A DNA stretch of 49,270 bases from an uncultured Spirochaetia bacterium (GTDB lineage: Bacteria; Spirochaetota; Spirochaetia; Sphaerochaetales; Sphaerochaetaceae): assembly GCA_905236385.1 (NCBI GenBank), contig CAJOOY010000003.1:1-49270 (forward strand), written 5' to 3'. Positions 1 through 7,327 of this stretch are shown here, piece by piece. How positions within the stretch are numbered: position 1 is the first letter of the stretch; the number at the start of each line of letters is the position of its first letter. The translations under genes and the position numbers were made by a program. The notes beneath the pieces are model-generated. The model had not been told where the DNA came from, made no database searches, and was given only the letters and a program-made list of their open reading frames with translations.

Positions 1-41
1 GCCAGCACCGCGATTAAAAGTACTACTAATACCTTTTTCAT
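1..41 (-). CDS. Partial secreted or membrane protein (signal peptide start only)
   Basis: Only the first 13 codons are inside the window; the gene reads off the left edge. They encode MKKVLVVLLIAVL, a lysine-rich start followed by a hydrophobic core, as in a signal peptide. A GGAAG ribosome site lies two bases upstream of the ATG on this strand (44-48). The beginning resembles that of the LivK-type protein at 29060, so a periplasmic binding protein or lipoprotein is possible, but the product cannot be named. Confidence 0.6.
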   Translation of the reverse strand, partial: MKKVLVVLLIAVL

Positions 42-90
42 ACTTCCTCTATTAATTGAATTTCAAGGTTTTTGGATTTGGGCATAATGA

Positions 91-139
91 GGGTACTGAC
101 ATGCTTTATATATTGAGGATTTTGTAATGTTCAGTACCC
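91..139. repeat. 9-bp inverted repeat after the transposase gene
   Basis: GGGTACTGA at 91-99 is the exact reverse complement of TCAGTACCC at 131-139, separated by 31 bases. It begins six bases beyond the transposase stop codon. It could be a subterminal structure of the IS end or a transcriptional stop; there is no clear T-tract. Confidence 0.55.
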
Positions 140-144
140 TGAGC

Positions 145-1194
145 TTAGCGCTGCAGGGACATATCAAACGGCTTGTTCTTACTCAGCATGGTGTAGATTA
201 TGCAGGAGAGCTTACGGGCTGTGGCTATTATAGCCTTGCCGGAGCATTTGGAATCCTTGAGAGCATGGTAGCTTTTCATAAGACGGGTCTCTCCGGTGGT
301 TTCCTGCAATCTAACCATGGCAACAACGCATTGGACCAAAGCTGTACGGAGTTCCTTAGGACCACGCTTGGTAATCCTCCCATAGTAGGAGCTCTCATTT
401 GAGCTCTGGACCCATGGAACTATCCCGCAAAAAGAGGAGAATTGTTTTGCAGAACTAAAGCGACGGATGTCATCAGTGTAGGCACTGATTGTGCAGGCAT
501 TTACAATCCCTATGCCGGGGATGGTTTTAAGAAGTCTTACATTGTTATCCTGTAAGGTGAGCTCGGTAAGTTCCCTTTCAAGACTCTTTATTTGGGACTC
601 AAGAGCGTCCAGAGTTTTGAAGAGCATGTAAAGACTCTGTTTCAGCTGTGGGTTCTCAATGGACTGAGTAAAGCGTAGGCGCGCCTTGCGGCTCTGAAAC
701 TGGGAAAGCTGAGTAATTATTCCATAAGCAAGAAGAACCGCGTGAGCCTGGTTTTTTATGGCTGTACAATCGGAAACAAGAAGGGACCTAACCTTAAGAA
801 TGCGCCTTATGCCCTCGGAATAGGCAGAGCACAAGTGACTTTCGGGAAGCATGTCTTTTTCTAGAAAGTCTGCAATAGTGCGGGCGTCATTCTTATCTGT
901 CTTGTTTGTGCTGAGATTGACCACTTTAAAACGTAGAGTGTTGATGACGTGGCTCTCAAAATTCTGCCTGTCCATCTCAGTTTTGAAATACCTGGCATTG
1001 CCCGTGCTTTCAAAGGCAACTTTGATCCTGTAGTCCTTTAAAGTAAACTGCTGCAATCTTGAAGCAAAAGATGATAATCCTTCTGGGGAAAGGCAGTACT
1101 TTGTACCTTCTTCCATAACCTCTCCGTTCTTAAGAATGCAGGCAGTAAACTGGTTTTTGTGCAGGTCTATACCCGCGTAGATCTCTTTGGCCAT
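145..1194 (-). CDS. IS110-family transposase (DEDD recombinase)
   Basis: A 349-aa recombinase that moves the element using a RuvC-like DEDD site plus a C-terminal domain with a catalytic serine. Visible marks: the first acidic residue in AGIDLHKN near residue 10, the FESTG region, the KTDKNDART motif, and the C-terminal Transposase_20 block running from LKTIPGIG to SSYYGRITKRGPKELR, which holds the candidate serine. An in-frame ATG 75 bases further upstream (1269) exists, but ATG 1194 has AAAGGAG about ten bases before it and starts directly with the family N-terminus MAKEIYAGIDLHK, so it is preferred. The frame is intact, so the element may be active. Confidence 0.92.
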   Translation of the reverse strand: MAKEIYAGIDLHKNQFTACILKNGEVMEEGTKYCLSPEGLSSFASRLQQFTLKDYRIKVAFESTGNARYFKTEMDRQNFESHVINTLRFKVVNLSTNKTDKNDARTIADFLEKDMLPESHLCSAYSEGIRRILKVRSLLVSDCTAIKNQAHAVLLAYGIITQLSQFQSRKARLRFTQSIENPQLKQSLYMLFKTLDALESQIKSLERELTELTLQDNNVRLLKTIPGIGIVNACTISAYTDDIRRFSSAKQFSSFCGIVPWVQSSNESSYYGRITKRGPKELRTALVQCVVAMVRLQETTGETRLMKSYHALKDSKCSGKAIIATARKLSCIIYTMLSKNKPFDMSLQR

Positions 1195-1331
1195 AGCCTC
1201 TGCTCCTTTGCCCTGAAACGCGGATGATTTTACCTCATTCTCTATTCCGGTCTGGCAGCAGCCGACCATAGAAGGATACGATTACCGGCCGCCCATTCTC
1301 CAATTCGGATACATAATCCATTAAATTTGTC

Positions 1332-1351
1332 GGGCTCTGATTTCAGCGCCC
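1332..1351 (-). other. Imperfect hairpin between trkH and the IS
   Basis: On the minus strand GGGC-CTGA pairs with TCAG-GCCC around a two-base loop, with one G-A mismatch. It begins 13 bases beyond the trkH stop. AATTTAA occurs on both sides. No good T-run follows, so a trkH terminator is possible but not secure; it may belong to the IS end. Confidence 0.4.
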
Positions 1352-1363
1352 TTAAATTGTATC

Positions 1364-2821
1364 CTATCTTTTCCAGAAGGCACGTGAGAAAAGAACGTAC
1401 ACGGTAAAGAGCTCAAGCCTGCCGGCAAGCATGAGGAAGCTGTAGACCCACATGGTCCATGTAGGAAGAACTGAGAAGCTCTCCTGAACACCTATACTTG
1501 TAAAACCTATTCCTATGTTTCCAAGGGTGAGGATAGAGGTTGAAAGGCAGGTTGCCACATCTGCTCCTGAAAGGGAGATGATGACAGCTCCTAAGAGCCA
1601 GGTGAAGATGTAGATGGCAAAGAAGGCAAAGATGGAAGAGATGGTCTTGCTGTCTATGGGACCGCTGTTGTTGCGTATCTGATAGACTCCGGACGGATGA
1701 ATCTTCTGCCTTATGTTCTGGTTGCCTGCCTTGAGCATGGCGGAGATTCTGACAACCTTGATGCCTCCACCTGCAGAACCTGCACAGCCACCAATGAACA
1801 TGGTAAGTACCAGCAGAACTATGGTAAAGGAAGGCCAGTTAAGGTAGTTCGTAGTTGAAAATCCGGTAGTAGTCAGAATGGAAGCAACATGGAAGGCCAT
1901 GTAACGCAGCGCTGTTGGGAAGCTGTAGACATCTTTGAAGTTGAGGAAGATGGCTCCCAGGAACGTGGCAAGAGCGAAAATGGAGAAATACCAGCGGAGC
2001 TCACTGTCTGACAGACTCTCTTTCAGGTGGCCTGTGAATGCCCTGTAGTAAAGAGAGAAGTTAGTTCCAGCTATAATCATGAAGGCAGTGACTACCACAT
2101 CTACATAGGCGGAGTTGAAAGCACCGATGGAGGCGTTTTTGACGCAGAAGCCCGCAGCAGACATGGTGGAGAAGGTGACAGTTACGGCATCGTACAGACT
2201 AAGATTTCCAAGACGAAGGAAGAAAACCTGAAGAATTGAGAAGCCCAGATAAATACCCCACAGCAGAATGGCCGTTGTCCTGGTCTTTGGAGTAAGTTTG
2301 CCTTTTACGGGGCCAACGGATTCGGCTCCCATGAGATGGAAAGATCCGGCTCCTGCTCCGAGGGCGGGAAGAAAGGCTACAAAGAGTACGACAATTCCCA
2401 TGCCTCCGAGCCAGTTTGTCATGGATCTCCAGAAAAGAATGCTTTTAAAGCATGCTTCTATATTTGAAAGAGTGGTTGCACCGGTTGTGGTGAAACCGCT
2501 CATAATCTCAAAGTATGCTTTGGAGTAGCTTGTGAAGTTTCCTGAAAGTATTAATGGCAGGGCTCCGAATCCGGTTGAAACCACCCATGTCAGGGTTGTG
2601 AAGAGAAACCCATCACGCTGAGAGATTGTGGCCAGGGATTCATTTTTCAGAAGAATTGCCAAAGGAAGGTTTATGATGATTATGAGGGCTTCGGTAATCA
2701 GAAATGCGCGGACTGCAGTTGTTTCTTCAAAATGCAGGCCAACGTAGATGGGGGCTAGCATGAGGAAGGCTATGAAGAGTTCAATGAAGGCAAGAAGGCG
2801 GATAACTTTCTTTATGTGCAT
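1364..2821 (-). CDS. trkH: TrkH-type potassium uptake channel subunit
   Basis: A 485-aa inner-membrane protein of the Trk/Ktr superfamily, the K+-translocating subunit gated by TrkA. It has about ten to twelve hydrophobic segments and four M1-P-M2-like repeats. Filter-type loops are visible in FTTTGATTL (first), MSAAGFCVKN (second), TTTGFSTTN (third) and LGNIGIGF (fourth). The GGCAGSAGGGIKV stretch is conserved in TrkH. It overlaps trkA by one base (TGATG), so the two are translationally coupled. Its 3' end faces the IS110 element but the gene is complete. Confidence 0.93.
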   Translation of the reverse strand: MHIKKVIRLLAFIELFIAFLMLAPIYVGLHFEETTAVRAFLITEALIIIINLPLAILLKNESLATISQRDGFLFTTLTWVVSTGFGALPLILSGNFTSYSKAYFEIMSGFTTTGATTLSNIEACFKSILFWRSMTNWLGGMGIVVLFVAFLPALGAGAGSFHLMGAESVGPVKGKLTPKTRTTAILLWGIYLGFSILQVFFLRLGNLSLYDAVTVTFSTMSAAGFCVKNASIGAFNSAYVDVVVTAFMIIAGTNFSLYYRAFTGHLKESLSDSELRWYFSIFALATFLGAIFLNFKDVYSFPTALRYMAFHVASILTTTGFSTTNYLNWPSFTIVLLVLTMFIGGCAGSAGGGIKVVRISAMLKAGNQNIRQKIHPSGVYQIRNNSGPIDSKTISSIFAFFAIYIFTWLLGAVIISLSGADVATCLSTSILTLGNIGIGFTSIGVQESFSVLPTWTMWVYSFLMLAGRLELFTVYVLFSRAFWKR

Positions 2822-4173
2822 CAGACTTCCTTTCCTGAGAGCAGGTCCTGGATGAACATATTTGACTTGCTGAGATTTATGAGAACAAGTACATCTGAGG
2901 CTTTAATCTCGTAGGTACCTGAAGGAATGATGTTTGTTTTTGTTCTGGAATTTGTAACTCCACCAATTATTCCTTTATCCTTCATGTTTATATCCATGAG
3001 TTTTTTGCCAATGAGCGGAGAGTCCTGAGGCACTTCAAACTCAAAGGTCTCAAGGCGGCCGTCAAACATCTTATGTCTGCTGGATATGTTCTTGCCTTGC
3101 AAATATTTGAGAATGGAGTCTACGGTTACGTCCTGAGAAGAGATGAGGGAGTCTATTCCCATATGCCTGGCCATGCGGACATAGTCGGGATTCTTAATTA
3201 TCAGGGCCATGGCGTTCTTGATTCCCATGGTTTTGGCGTAACTGGCTGAGATGATGTTCAGCTCATCATTGTCGGTTATACAGACAATTACGTCGTTGTT
3301 CTCAAGGTTTTCCTGCGAGAAGATGCCTTCGTTTGTAATATTGTCATTAATAGTCAGGACGCCAGGGTATCTGGAAGAAATCTCATTGGCATAATCCGGG
3401 TCTTTGATTATGACAGTCGTGTTCTTTCTCTGGCGTTCGGTGAACTTGTGGAGCAGGAAGTCTGTGATCTTTGTTCCACCGACTATGCAGATCTTTCTGC
3501 CTCTCTTTTTCTTGGTCTCTTCTACGTGGAAGATGTTTTCCAGAGCTTCGTTGTCAGCTATGACGCCTAGGGTGTCTCCTTTTCTTATTACTGTGTCTCC
3601 ACTTGGGACTATTATTTCTTCGTCCCTGCTTATGGCGGCTATGAGGAAGTTCCCGTCAAATTCTTTGCGGATATTCTTTAGGGACATATCTTGATAGGGA
3701 GAGGAATCATCCACATAGACATTGTTCAACAAGAGGGCGGAGTGCTCAAACATGATGACATCTGAGTAGATGCCTTTATCAAGTTCCTTCCAGATATGCA
3801 GGGCCACTTCCTGGTAGGGGTTCACTATGTGCGAGATGCCCATGAAGGACTCGGTGTTTGTGTATGAGAGGTTTCTCACTGAGGCAATAGTTGTAGGGAT
3901 TTTGAAGTTTGAGGAAACTATCCCGCAGGAGACCAGGTTGGTTTCATCACTGCCGGTGAGGGCTATGAAGGCATCTGCGTCAGAGATCTCAAATGTATTT
4001 AGTTGGTCAATGTCTGTGCCGCTGCATTCATAGGCAAGACAGTCTACGCTGGTCAGTGCTTTAGCAACATTTGAAGGATTGTCATCTAATAAGATGACAT
4101 CGTTCTGTTCTTCAACAAGGAATCTGGCAAGTCTTATGCCACGCCTTCCGGCTCCTAGGATTACTATTTTCAT
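2821..4173 (-). CDS. trkA: TrkA potassium uptake regulator (two RCK domains)
   Basis: A 450-aa peripheral cytoplasmic protein that gates TrkH in response to nucleotides. It contains two RCK_N/RCK_C pairs: the first Rossmann glycine motif is KIVILGAGRRG at the N-terminus, with the acidic end of beta-2 in LLDDN; the second begins at KICIVGGTKITDF near residue 230. An in-frame start lies further upstream at 4215, but ATG 4173 gives the family N-terminus and has TATTAT exactly seven bases before it, which suggests a leaderless message. Coupled to trkH through a one-base overlap. Confidence 0.92.
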   Translation of the reverse strand: MKIVILGAGRRGIRLARFLVEEQNDVILLDDNPSNVAKALTSVDCLAYECSGTDIDQLNTFEISDADAFIALTGSDETNLVSCGIVSSNFKIPTTIASVRNLSYTNTESFMGISHIVNPYQEVALHIWKELDKGIYSDVIMFEHSALLLNNVYVDDSSPYQDMSLKNIRKEFDGNFLIAAISRDEEIIVPSGDTVIRKGDTLGVIADNEALENIFHVEETKKKRGRKICIVGGTKITDFLLHKFTERQRKNTTVIIKDPDYANEISSRYPGVLTINDNITNEGIFSQENLENNDVIVCITDNDELNIISASYAKTMGIKNAMALIIKNPDYVRMARHMGIDSLISSQDVTVDSILKYLQGKNISSRHKMFDGRLETFEFEVPQDSPLIGKKLMDINMKDKGIIGGVTNSRTKTNIIPSGTYEIKASDVLVLINLSKSNMFIQDLLSGKEV

Positions 4174-4180
4174 GTGTAAC

Positions 4181-4186
4181 ATAATA
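4181..4186 (-). promoter_or_regulatory. -10 hexamer for leaderless trkA
   Basis: TATTAT on the minus strand, ending seven bases before the trkA ATG, with no Shine-Dalgarno sequence between. The -35 region, if any, falls in the T-rich tail of the hsp20 terminator and is weak. Confidence 0.5.
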
Positions 4187-4204
4187 CACCCAATGGAGAA
4201 AATA

Positions 4205-4253
4205 AAAAAGAGCACCGCAGAAGGGCTTTTTAGGCTTGGTTTCTGCGGTGCTC
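4205..4253 (-). terminator. Rho-independent terminator of hsp20
   Basis: A perfect 13-bp stem, GAGCACCGCAGAA (4210-4222) with TTCTGCGGTGCTC (4241-4253) on the plus strand. On the minus strand it is followed by a T-rich run. It lies between the hsp20 stop and trkA, so trkAH needs its own promoter. Confidence 0.9.
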
Positions 4254-4298
4254 AGGTGTGCTTTACATAGGAATTTTTTTAGGAGGGTATGTGTTGCG

Positions 4299-4700
4299 TT
4301 ATTTAATCTTAACGCTGATCTTCTTTGGCTGCTCAACAGGCATCTTCGGAAGGGTGATGGTGAGAACTCCGTCTCTGAATTCTGCATCAATTGCCTCCTC
4401 GTTGATTCCTTCAGGGAGGCTGAAGGCTCTGTCAAACTCTACAAAGCTTCTTTCTCTGATAAGATACTTCTTGCCCTTATCTTCAGTAGCTTTCTTGTGA
4501 GAAGAGATTCTGAGCACATGCTTCTCAACGTTTACTTCAACGTCCTTCATGTCATAACCGGCAAGCTCTGCTTCCACGTAGAAAGCTTTCTCATCTTCAT
4601 ATACGTCTACTGACGGAATCTTATTGTTTCTGACTCCCCAGGTGCCGAATACGTCATTGAAGAATCTGTCAAAATCGTTTGTTGTGTTTAAATAGTTCAT
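4299..4700 (-). CDS. Hsp20/alpha-crystallin small heat shock protein
   Basis: A 133-aa cytoplasmic holdase chaperone. The alpha-crystallin domain runs from about IPSVDVYEDEKAFYVEAELAG to GVLTITLPK; the hallmark A-x-x-x-n-G-v-L motif is present as IDAEFRDGVL, and a C-terminal I-x-V motif (ISVKI) follows, as used for oligomer contacts. The longer ORF uses a GTG at 4712, but ATG 4700 has GAGGT five bases upstream and is chosen. Its upstream region carries a sigma-54-like promoter, a hairpin at the predicted RNA start and an upstream palindrome (separate entries), which suggests control by an enhancer-binding activator. Confidence 0.93.
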   Translation of the reverse strand: MNYLNTTNDFDRFFNDVFGTWGVRNNKIPSVDVYEDEKAFYVEAELAGYDMKDVEVNVEKHVLRISSHKKATEDKGKKYLIRERSFVEFDRAFSLPEGINEEAIDAEFRDGVLTITLPKMPVEQPKKISVKIK

Positions 4701-4729
4701 AGTGTACCTCACTTATTATTCTTTAATTT

Positions 4730-4749
4730 GTGTCCTTTTTGTTGGACAC
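4730..4749 (-). other. Hairpin at predicted 5' end of hsp20 mRNA
   Basis: GTGTCC (4730-4735) and GGACAC (4744-4749) form a six-bp stem around an eight-base loop. The predicted sigma-54 start site (about 4748) coincides with its first base, so the transcript would begin with the hairpin. It could protect the RNA 5' end or be an operator. Confidence 0.5.
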
Positions 4750-4757
4750 TTTCTAAA

Positions 4758-4775
4758 TAGCACTAAGCGTGCCAA
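4758..4775 (-). promoter_or_regulatory. Sigma-54-type -24/-12 promoter of hsp20
   Basis: The minus strand reads TTGGCACGCTTAGTGCTA. It matches the -24/-12 consensus TTGGCACG-N4-TTGCW with a single change (T to G in the -12 box), and the GG and GC doublets are in the required register, 12 bases apart. Start of transcription is predicted near 4748, leaving a leader of about 48 bases with GAGGT before ATG 4700. Confidence 0.6.
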
Positions 4776-4875
4776 GTTTTTTGTAAGTATTTGTAGTATA
4801 ATGTTTTAGTTTTGTTAGTGTTTGGTTTGAGGTGTTGGTTTGGGTGGTTTTTTGGAGTTATTGAGTGTTTTTAAG

Positions 4876-4911
4876 TGTGTCAGAAAGGCATATGTGTGTC
4901 AGTTTGACACA
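4876..4911. promoter_or_regulatory. Upstream activator-site candidate: direct repeat plus palindrome
   Basis: TGTGTCAG occurs at 4876-4883 and again at 4895-4902 (19 bases apart). The second copy forms a 17-bp palindrome with TGACACA (4905-4911), three bases between arms. It lies about 128-163 bases upstream of the predicted hsp20 start, a usual distance for enhancer sites of sigma-54 activators. It also lies 70 bases before maf, so control of maf is the alternative. Confidence 0.5.
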
Positions 4912-4946
4912 TGAGTTTGTTTGGGGTTGCAGTTTTGAGTCAATTA

Positions 4947-4975
4947 GGGACAAAAGAGCTTAAATGTAGTACTGT
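4947..4975 (+). promoter_or_regulatory. Promoter candidate for maf (leaderless)
   Basis: GGGACA (4947-4952), 17-base spacer, TACTGT (4970-4975), then six bases to ATG 4982. No ribosome site precedes the ATG. Confidence 0.35.
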
Positions 4976-4981
4976 AACTAT

Positions 4982-5599
4982 ATGGAAAAATGTCCCGTTT
5001 TGGATGTAGAACTTAAAAATAAGATAAAAAAGACCTTCCCAACTCTGGTTTTGGCCTCTCAGTCACCAAACCGGCTGAATATGCTCAGAGACTGCGGAGT
5101 AACTGTTATAGTCAGGCCTCAAGACATAAACGAGATCTGTGGTCTAACTGAGCCATCTGAAGTTGTCAGATTGATAGCTACCCAGAAAATGAGAAGGTAT
5201 ATGGGCTCTAGTTTGTTTGATTCTACTCTGCCAGCTGTAAGTGCAGATACACTAGTCTGCTTAGGCTCAACTTTACATGGGAAGCCTAAAGATGAAGAAG
5301 AGGCGGTCTCTATGTACCGGCTTCTTTCCGGGAAGAAGCACAGTGTACTTTCAGGACTGTGTATGTATCTGCCTGGCCGGGGGATGATGGAGAGCTGCTG
5401 TGTGGTCTCAGATGTTTATTTTAAAACTTTGAGTGAGAGAGACATAGAAAGATACATTTGCTCAGGCGACTACAAAGGTGTGGCCGGGGCGTACCGAATT
5501 CAAAGTCAAGGGTACACGTTAATGGAAAAAATAAGCGGAAGCCTGTCAAATATAATAGGGCTTCCGCTTGAAAAGATGCTTGAATTAGCTCTTCAATAA
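4982..5599 (+). CDS. maf: Maf-family nucleoside triphosphate pyrophosphatase
   Basis: A 205-aa cytoplasmic house-cleaning pyrophosphatase of the Maf/Ham1 fold. The N-terminal motif is LVLASQSPNRL (the usual form is S-x-S-P-R-R, so one arginine is replaced by Asn); ADTLV, KPKDEEEA and YRLLSGKKH follow, then AGAYRIQ and IGLPLEKM. AGAYRIQ differs from the common GAYGIQ. There are about 20 extra residues before the family start; ATG 4982 is accepted because a -10-like hexamer lies six bases upstream. The 3' end overlaps the converging OMP gene by seven bases. Confidence 0.88.
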   Translation: MEKCPVLDVELKNKIKKTFPTLVLASQSPNRLNMLRDCGVTVIVRPQDINEICGLTEPSEVVRLIATQKMRRYMGSSLFDSTLPAVSADTLVCLGSTLHGKPKDEEEAVSMYRLLSGKKHSVLSGLCMYLPGRGMMESCCVVSDVYFKTLSERDIERYICSGDYKGVAGAYRIQSQGYTLMEKISGSLSNIIGLPLEKMLELALQ

Positions 5600-6591
5600 T
5601 TGTAGCTTAGATCCGCTGTGAGCGTGATGGAGTCTGTGTCTATGGTCACGTATCCATTAGCTACAAGGCCTCTCTCAAGGGTATATGTGGCTCCAAGGAT
5701 CTGAATGAACTCTGTAATTCCGCCTCCGAGGCCTAGCGTTGTCTTTGAGTAGATGCTGCTCTTGTTTGTCAGTTCCAAATCTGCGTGGTTGACAATTAAT
5801 GTCTGAGCATACTTTCCGCCCTCAATTATAAAATTCAGGCTCAGCGCTTCTGTGAGTTTTCTAGTTCTTGAGTTTATCTCAACATCAAAATCTTTAAGAG
5901 CTGAGGCTGAAAAAACTAGTTCTGTCTTGGTTGAAGCGTCTTTATCATATATGTATGCAAAGTCTGCACCAGCGGAGATCTCTGCCCAGTAGGTAAGATC
6001 TGTTGCAGCTGAAATGCCAATTATCTTGTCTGTTGGATTGAAAACTATAGAGAGCCTAGCTTCATTAAGAACGTCTGAAGAGAAGCCTTTTCTTCCCTGA
6101 GCTCCAATCTTAAAAGTTTTATCATTATCCAAAGGCATGACGGCCTGTAGCTCTGAACTCCAGCCTTTATCAAATTCCTGAGAGGCTGAGATGGAGTACT
6201 CGTTATCTTCAGGTGTGATTATGTCTCCAATCAAGTAGCCGTCTATCTTTCCCAAGCCCCAGGTAGAGGGGTACTTTCCAGCCATGATGGTGAGAGTGTT
6301 GTCATCAAAGCTCTTCATCTTGTAGCTGGCAAAGATTCTCTCAAAGTCATATTCGGCGCTGGAGTTTGAAGATAGGGAAACTCTTCCTTTCACGTCTGCA
6401 TTAAAGTTTTTCTCTGCGTATGTTACTTCAACATAGGCCTGGGCCTCTGTTAAATCTGTTATTCCTTTGGTCTTGAAGGCTTTTGTTCCGCTTATGCTGA
6501 AATCTGTGCCAAAGTAGAAGTTAAAGTCTGCGAAGACTGGTGTAAGGATTGTTAATATTAAAAGAAGTGTAACAAAAGTTTTCTTTTTCAC
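5593..6591 (-). CDS. Predicted outer-membrane beta-barrel protein
   Basis: A 332-aa protein with a clear Sec signal peptide (KKKTFVTLLLILTILTPVFA) followed by alternating polar and hydrophobic beta strands, ending in an aromatic tail (LSYNY), typical of outer-membrane barrels. I do not recognise the family. The longest ORF begins further upstream, but a GTG at 6591 has AGGAGG seven bases before it and starts right at the signal peptide. Convergent with maf, seven-base overlap. Function (porin, channel or structural) cannot be told from sequence. Confidence 0.75.
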   Translation of the reverse strand: MKKKTFVTLLLILTILTPVFADFNFYFGTDFSISGTKAFKTKGITDLTEAQAYVEVTYAEKNFNADVKGRVSLSSNSSAEYDFERIFASYKMKSFDDNTLTIMAGKYPSTWGLGKIDGYLIGDIITPEDNEYSISASQEFDKGWSSELQAVMPLDNDKTFKIGAQGRKGFSSDVLNEARLSIVFNPTDKIIGISAATDLTYWAEISAGADFAYIYDKDASTKTELVFSASALKDFDVEINSRTRKLTEALSLNFIIEGGKYAQTLIVNHADLELTNKSSIYSKTTLGLGGGITEFIQILGATYTLERGLVANGYVTIDTDSITLTADLSYNY

Positions 6592-6670
6592 GTATGTTCC
6601 TCCTGAGGTGAATAATAAACTCAATTTTTAGGAGTGTCATTACTCTGGGATATAAATACTATAAATACGG

Positions 6671-7327
6671 CTATAGTAACTTTATAAGCTCATGAACTCT
6701 TGTTCCAGGAGCAGATTTTGACGGACTTTTGCCTTGGTTTAGTTCATTGAGTTTCTCGGCATTGACAATTGCCTGGGGCATGTATGGATGCAATATTTCA
6801 AAGATGTCTTCTCTGTTTTTTGTATACTTCCCTTTGCCGAGACGGACCAATATTTCAGTAAGTTATGGCCAATACTCTCTTCTATTTATATCTGAGTGGA
6901 AAAAGCTAAAATGAAGAAGGAACCACAGTTTGATGCATTGGTTTGACCAAACAGCATGATACTCAGTTTCTCCTCTTGTAGAAGTTTTGCACAAATTAAC
7001 AGTCTTGTTGATTCTTGATGATGGAAAATCATCAGTATCAAATACTATCCAAACGTGCTTGTATATGTTTGGGCTAAACTGGACAAGCTTCCAAGCTTTT
7101 TCAATTAAACTTACTGTATTATCTCCCTCTCCGTGAATATCCACTTGTATTCTGCCAGGATAACGAGAATTAATAGTATTCTTTATTGCGTTGAAGTAGG
7201 CTGGCTCTGTGTCTGTTCCTTCTGTAACAATTAGGTGATATTCTGGCTGGATTCTTATGTTTCTGTCCTTCCTTGGCATCATCCAGCCTTTCTTCAAATC
7301 GCTTTTTTTCAATGGCTTGTTACTCAT
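6671..7327 (-). pseudogene. RloB-like protein gene interrupted by an in-frame stop
   Basis: RloB-family (AbiLii-type, Toprim-like) proteins are encoded next to RloA ATPases. Codons 1-154 give a good N-terminus: IVTEGTDTEPAYF (catalytic Glu region, about residues 33-45), VFDTDDF (acidic cluster, 96-102) and WSNQCIKLWFLLHF. Codon 155 is TAA (6863-6865). The same frame then stays open for 63 codons to TAG at 6671-6673, and those codons read as the missing RloB C-terminus (LTEILVRLGKGKYTKN to APGTRVHELIKLL). Total length of 218 codons is normal for the family. A single base change or a sequencing error would explain it. ATG 7327 overlaps the rloA stop by four bases (ATGA). Confidence 0.82.

Larger units (their letters stand above)
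91..1351 (-). mobile_element. IS110-family insertion sequence (ends approximate)
   Basis: The element is defined by its DEDD transposase gene at 145-1194. Members of this family lack terminal inverted repeats and make no clear target duplications, so the ends cannot be fixed by eye. The span given is bounded by two dyads: GGGTACTGA at 91-99 with TCAGTACCC at 131-139, and an imperfect hairpin at 1332-1351. The 150-odd bases upstream of the transposase start are where IS110-group elements encode their guide (bridge) RNA. The element sits between the stop of trkH and the partial secreted-protein gene. Confidence 0.6.

Noticed and set aside
4112-4435. 107-aa ORF between hsp20 and trkA (minus strand)
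   Set aside because: It crosses the hsp20 coding region in another frame and its terminator; no family resemblance.
4758-4772. CIRCE (HrcA operator) upstream of hsp20
   Set aside because: TAGCACT resembles one CIRCE half, but the second half (GAGTGCTAA after nine bases) is absent. The sigma-54 reading explains the same bases better.
6729-6914. 61-aa plus-strand ORF
   Set aside because: Antisense to the rloB C-terminal half, no ribosome site and no recognisable sequence.
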